From positions 744,001 through 808,000 of the forward strand of contig CAWCWN010000004.1 of NCBI GenBank assembly GCA_963799245.1: a stretch of DNA of 64,000 bases, given 5' to 3'. This document shows positions 63,799-64,000 of the stretch, piece after piece (the stretch's first letter is position 1; each line of letters opens with the position of its first letter). The stretch is from CAWCWN01 sp963799245 (GTDB lineage: Bacteria; Chloroflexota; Ktedonobacteria; Ktedonobacterales; Ktedonobacteraceae). A program made the translations under genes and the position numbers. The notes below the pieces were generated by a model. The model had not been told where the DNA came from, did not search any database, and was given only the letters and a program-made list of their open reading frames with translations.

Positions 63799-64000
63799 TC
63801 AGCGGTTCTTTTTTATGAAGCGCTCCATTCGTACAAGCGCCTCTTCAAGCTGATCATAGGCGGTACAGTAGGCACAGCGGATATAGCCAACTCCGGCCAC
63901 GCCAAATGAACTGCCCGGCACGACGGCCACCTTCTCCTCAAGAAGCAACTTTTCGGCAAACTCCTCATCGGACATGCCCGTATCTCCGACATACGGGAAG
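63799..64000 (-). CDS. Aminotransferase class I/II, C-terminal fragment (cut by right edge)
   Basis: 67 codons to the TGA at 63801-63799. The sequence includes EEFAEKLLLEEKVAVVPGSSFG, typical of the C-terminal domain of PLP-dependent fold-type I aminotransferases (AspC/AlaT-like), followed by GYIRCAYCTAYDQLEEALVRMERF. The PLP Lys lies outside the window. Substrate cannot be told. Confidence 0.85.
   Translation of the reverse strand, partial: FPYVGDTGMSDEEFAEKLLLEEKVAVVPGSSFGVAGVGYIRCAYCTAYDQLEEALVRMERFIKKNR

Noticed and set aside
1..64000. CRISPR array or cas genes
   Set aside because: No set of regularly spaced direct repeats and no Cas-like protein in the window.

Overview
The window reads as chromosomal DNA of a Chloroflexota bacterium, most likely of the Ktedonobacteria type. 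This is inferred from gene content and style, not from a marker-gene comparison: moderately high GC, Gram-positive-like Shine-Dalgarno sites, many membrane glycosyltransferases, a Ser/Thr kinase with an external domain, a two-subunit 2-oxoacid:ferredoxin oxidoreductase, an intein-bearing B12-dependent ribonucleotide reductase, and an unusual number of decayed genes and mobile elements.

Layout. 1-6.2 kb: a CHAT-protease/STAND NTPase cut by the left edge, the GTPase gene obg, a receptor-like Ser/Thr kinase and the wreck of a mercuric-reductase-like flavoenzyme. 6.2-7.5 kb: a CAU-anticodon tRNA gene interrupted in its anticodon loop by a 609-nt group II intron without an ORF. This is the most unusual feature of the window. 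8-14 kb: korAB, small zinc-ribbon and membrane proteins, a GT-C type glycosyltransferase. 14-21 kb: housekeeping block recA, recR, ybaB, dnaX, SRP RNA, a frameshifted mtnP and tyrS. 21-27.6 kb: an hsp20 stub ending in a large palindrome, a bifunctional methyltransferase/MTHFR, a thioredoxin-fold protein, an AUU-start infC that is broken twice, and a C-terminal processing protease. 27.6-31.7 kb: operon glmU, CNNM/CorC protein, HMG-CoA lyase, preceded by tRNA-Gln. 31.9-39.2 kb: a mannosyltransferase-like protein, then a leucine/valine catabolism operon (carboxyltransferase, enoyl-CoA hydratase, biotin carboxylase, hydroxyisobutyrate dehydrogenase) that fits functionally with the HMG-CoA lyase. 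39-46 kb: an M50 protease, cinA, and nrdJ with a 386-residue homing-endonuclease intein behind a promoter with paired NrdR boxes. 46-54.4 kb: hydrolase, an ABC exporter with its ECF sigma/membrane-partner operon, MFS and EamA transporters. 54.4-58.4 kb: an L,D-transpeptidase, hypotheticals and a Tn5-like IS4-family element. 58.4-63 kb: a tight three-gene operon of a cellulose-synthase-like GT2, a membrane-anchored adaptor and a GH81 endo-beta-1,3-glucanase, which looks like a beta-1,3-glucan synthesis and trimming system. The right edge holds a DsbA-family protein and the end of an aminotransferase.

How it works together. The best candidates for undescribed biology are the group II intron in a bacterial tRNA gene, with a 7/7 EBS1-IBS1 match to the anticodon loop itself, and the GT2-adaptor-GH81 operon. 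Secondary ones are the nrdJ intein with a non-canonical C-terminal splice junction, the CHAT-STAND protein with a cysteine-rich insert between its catalytic His and Cys, and a 56-bp perfect palindrome. Many start sites were moved downstream of the longest reading frame where a Shine-Dalgarno sequence decides the start.
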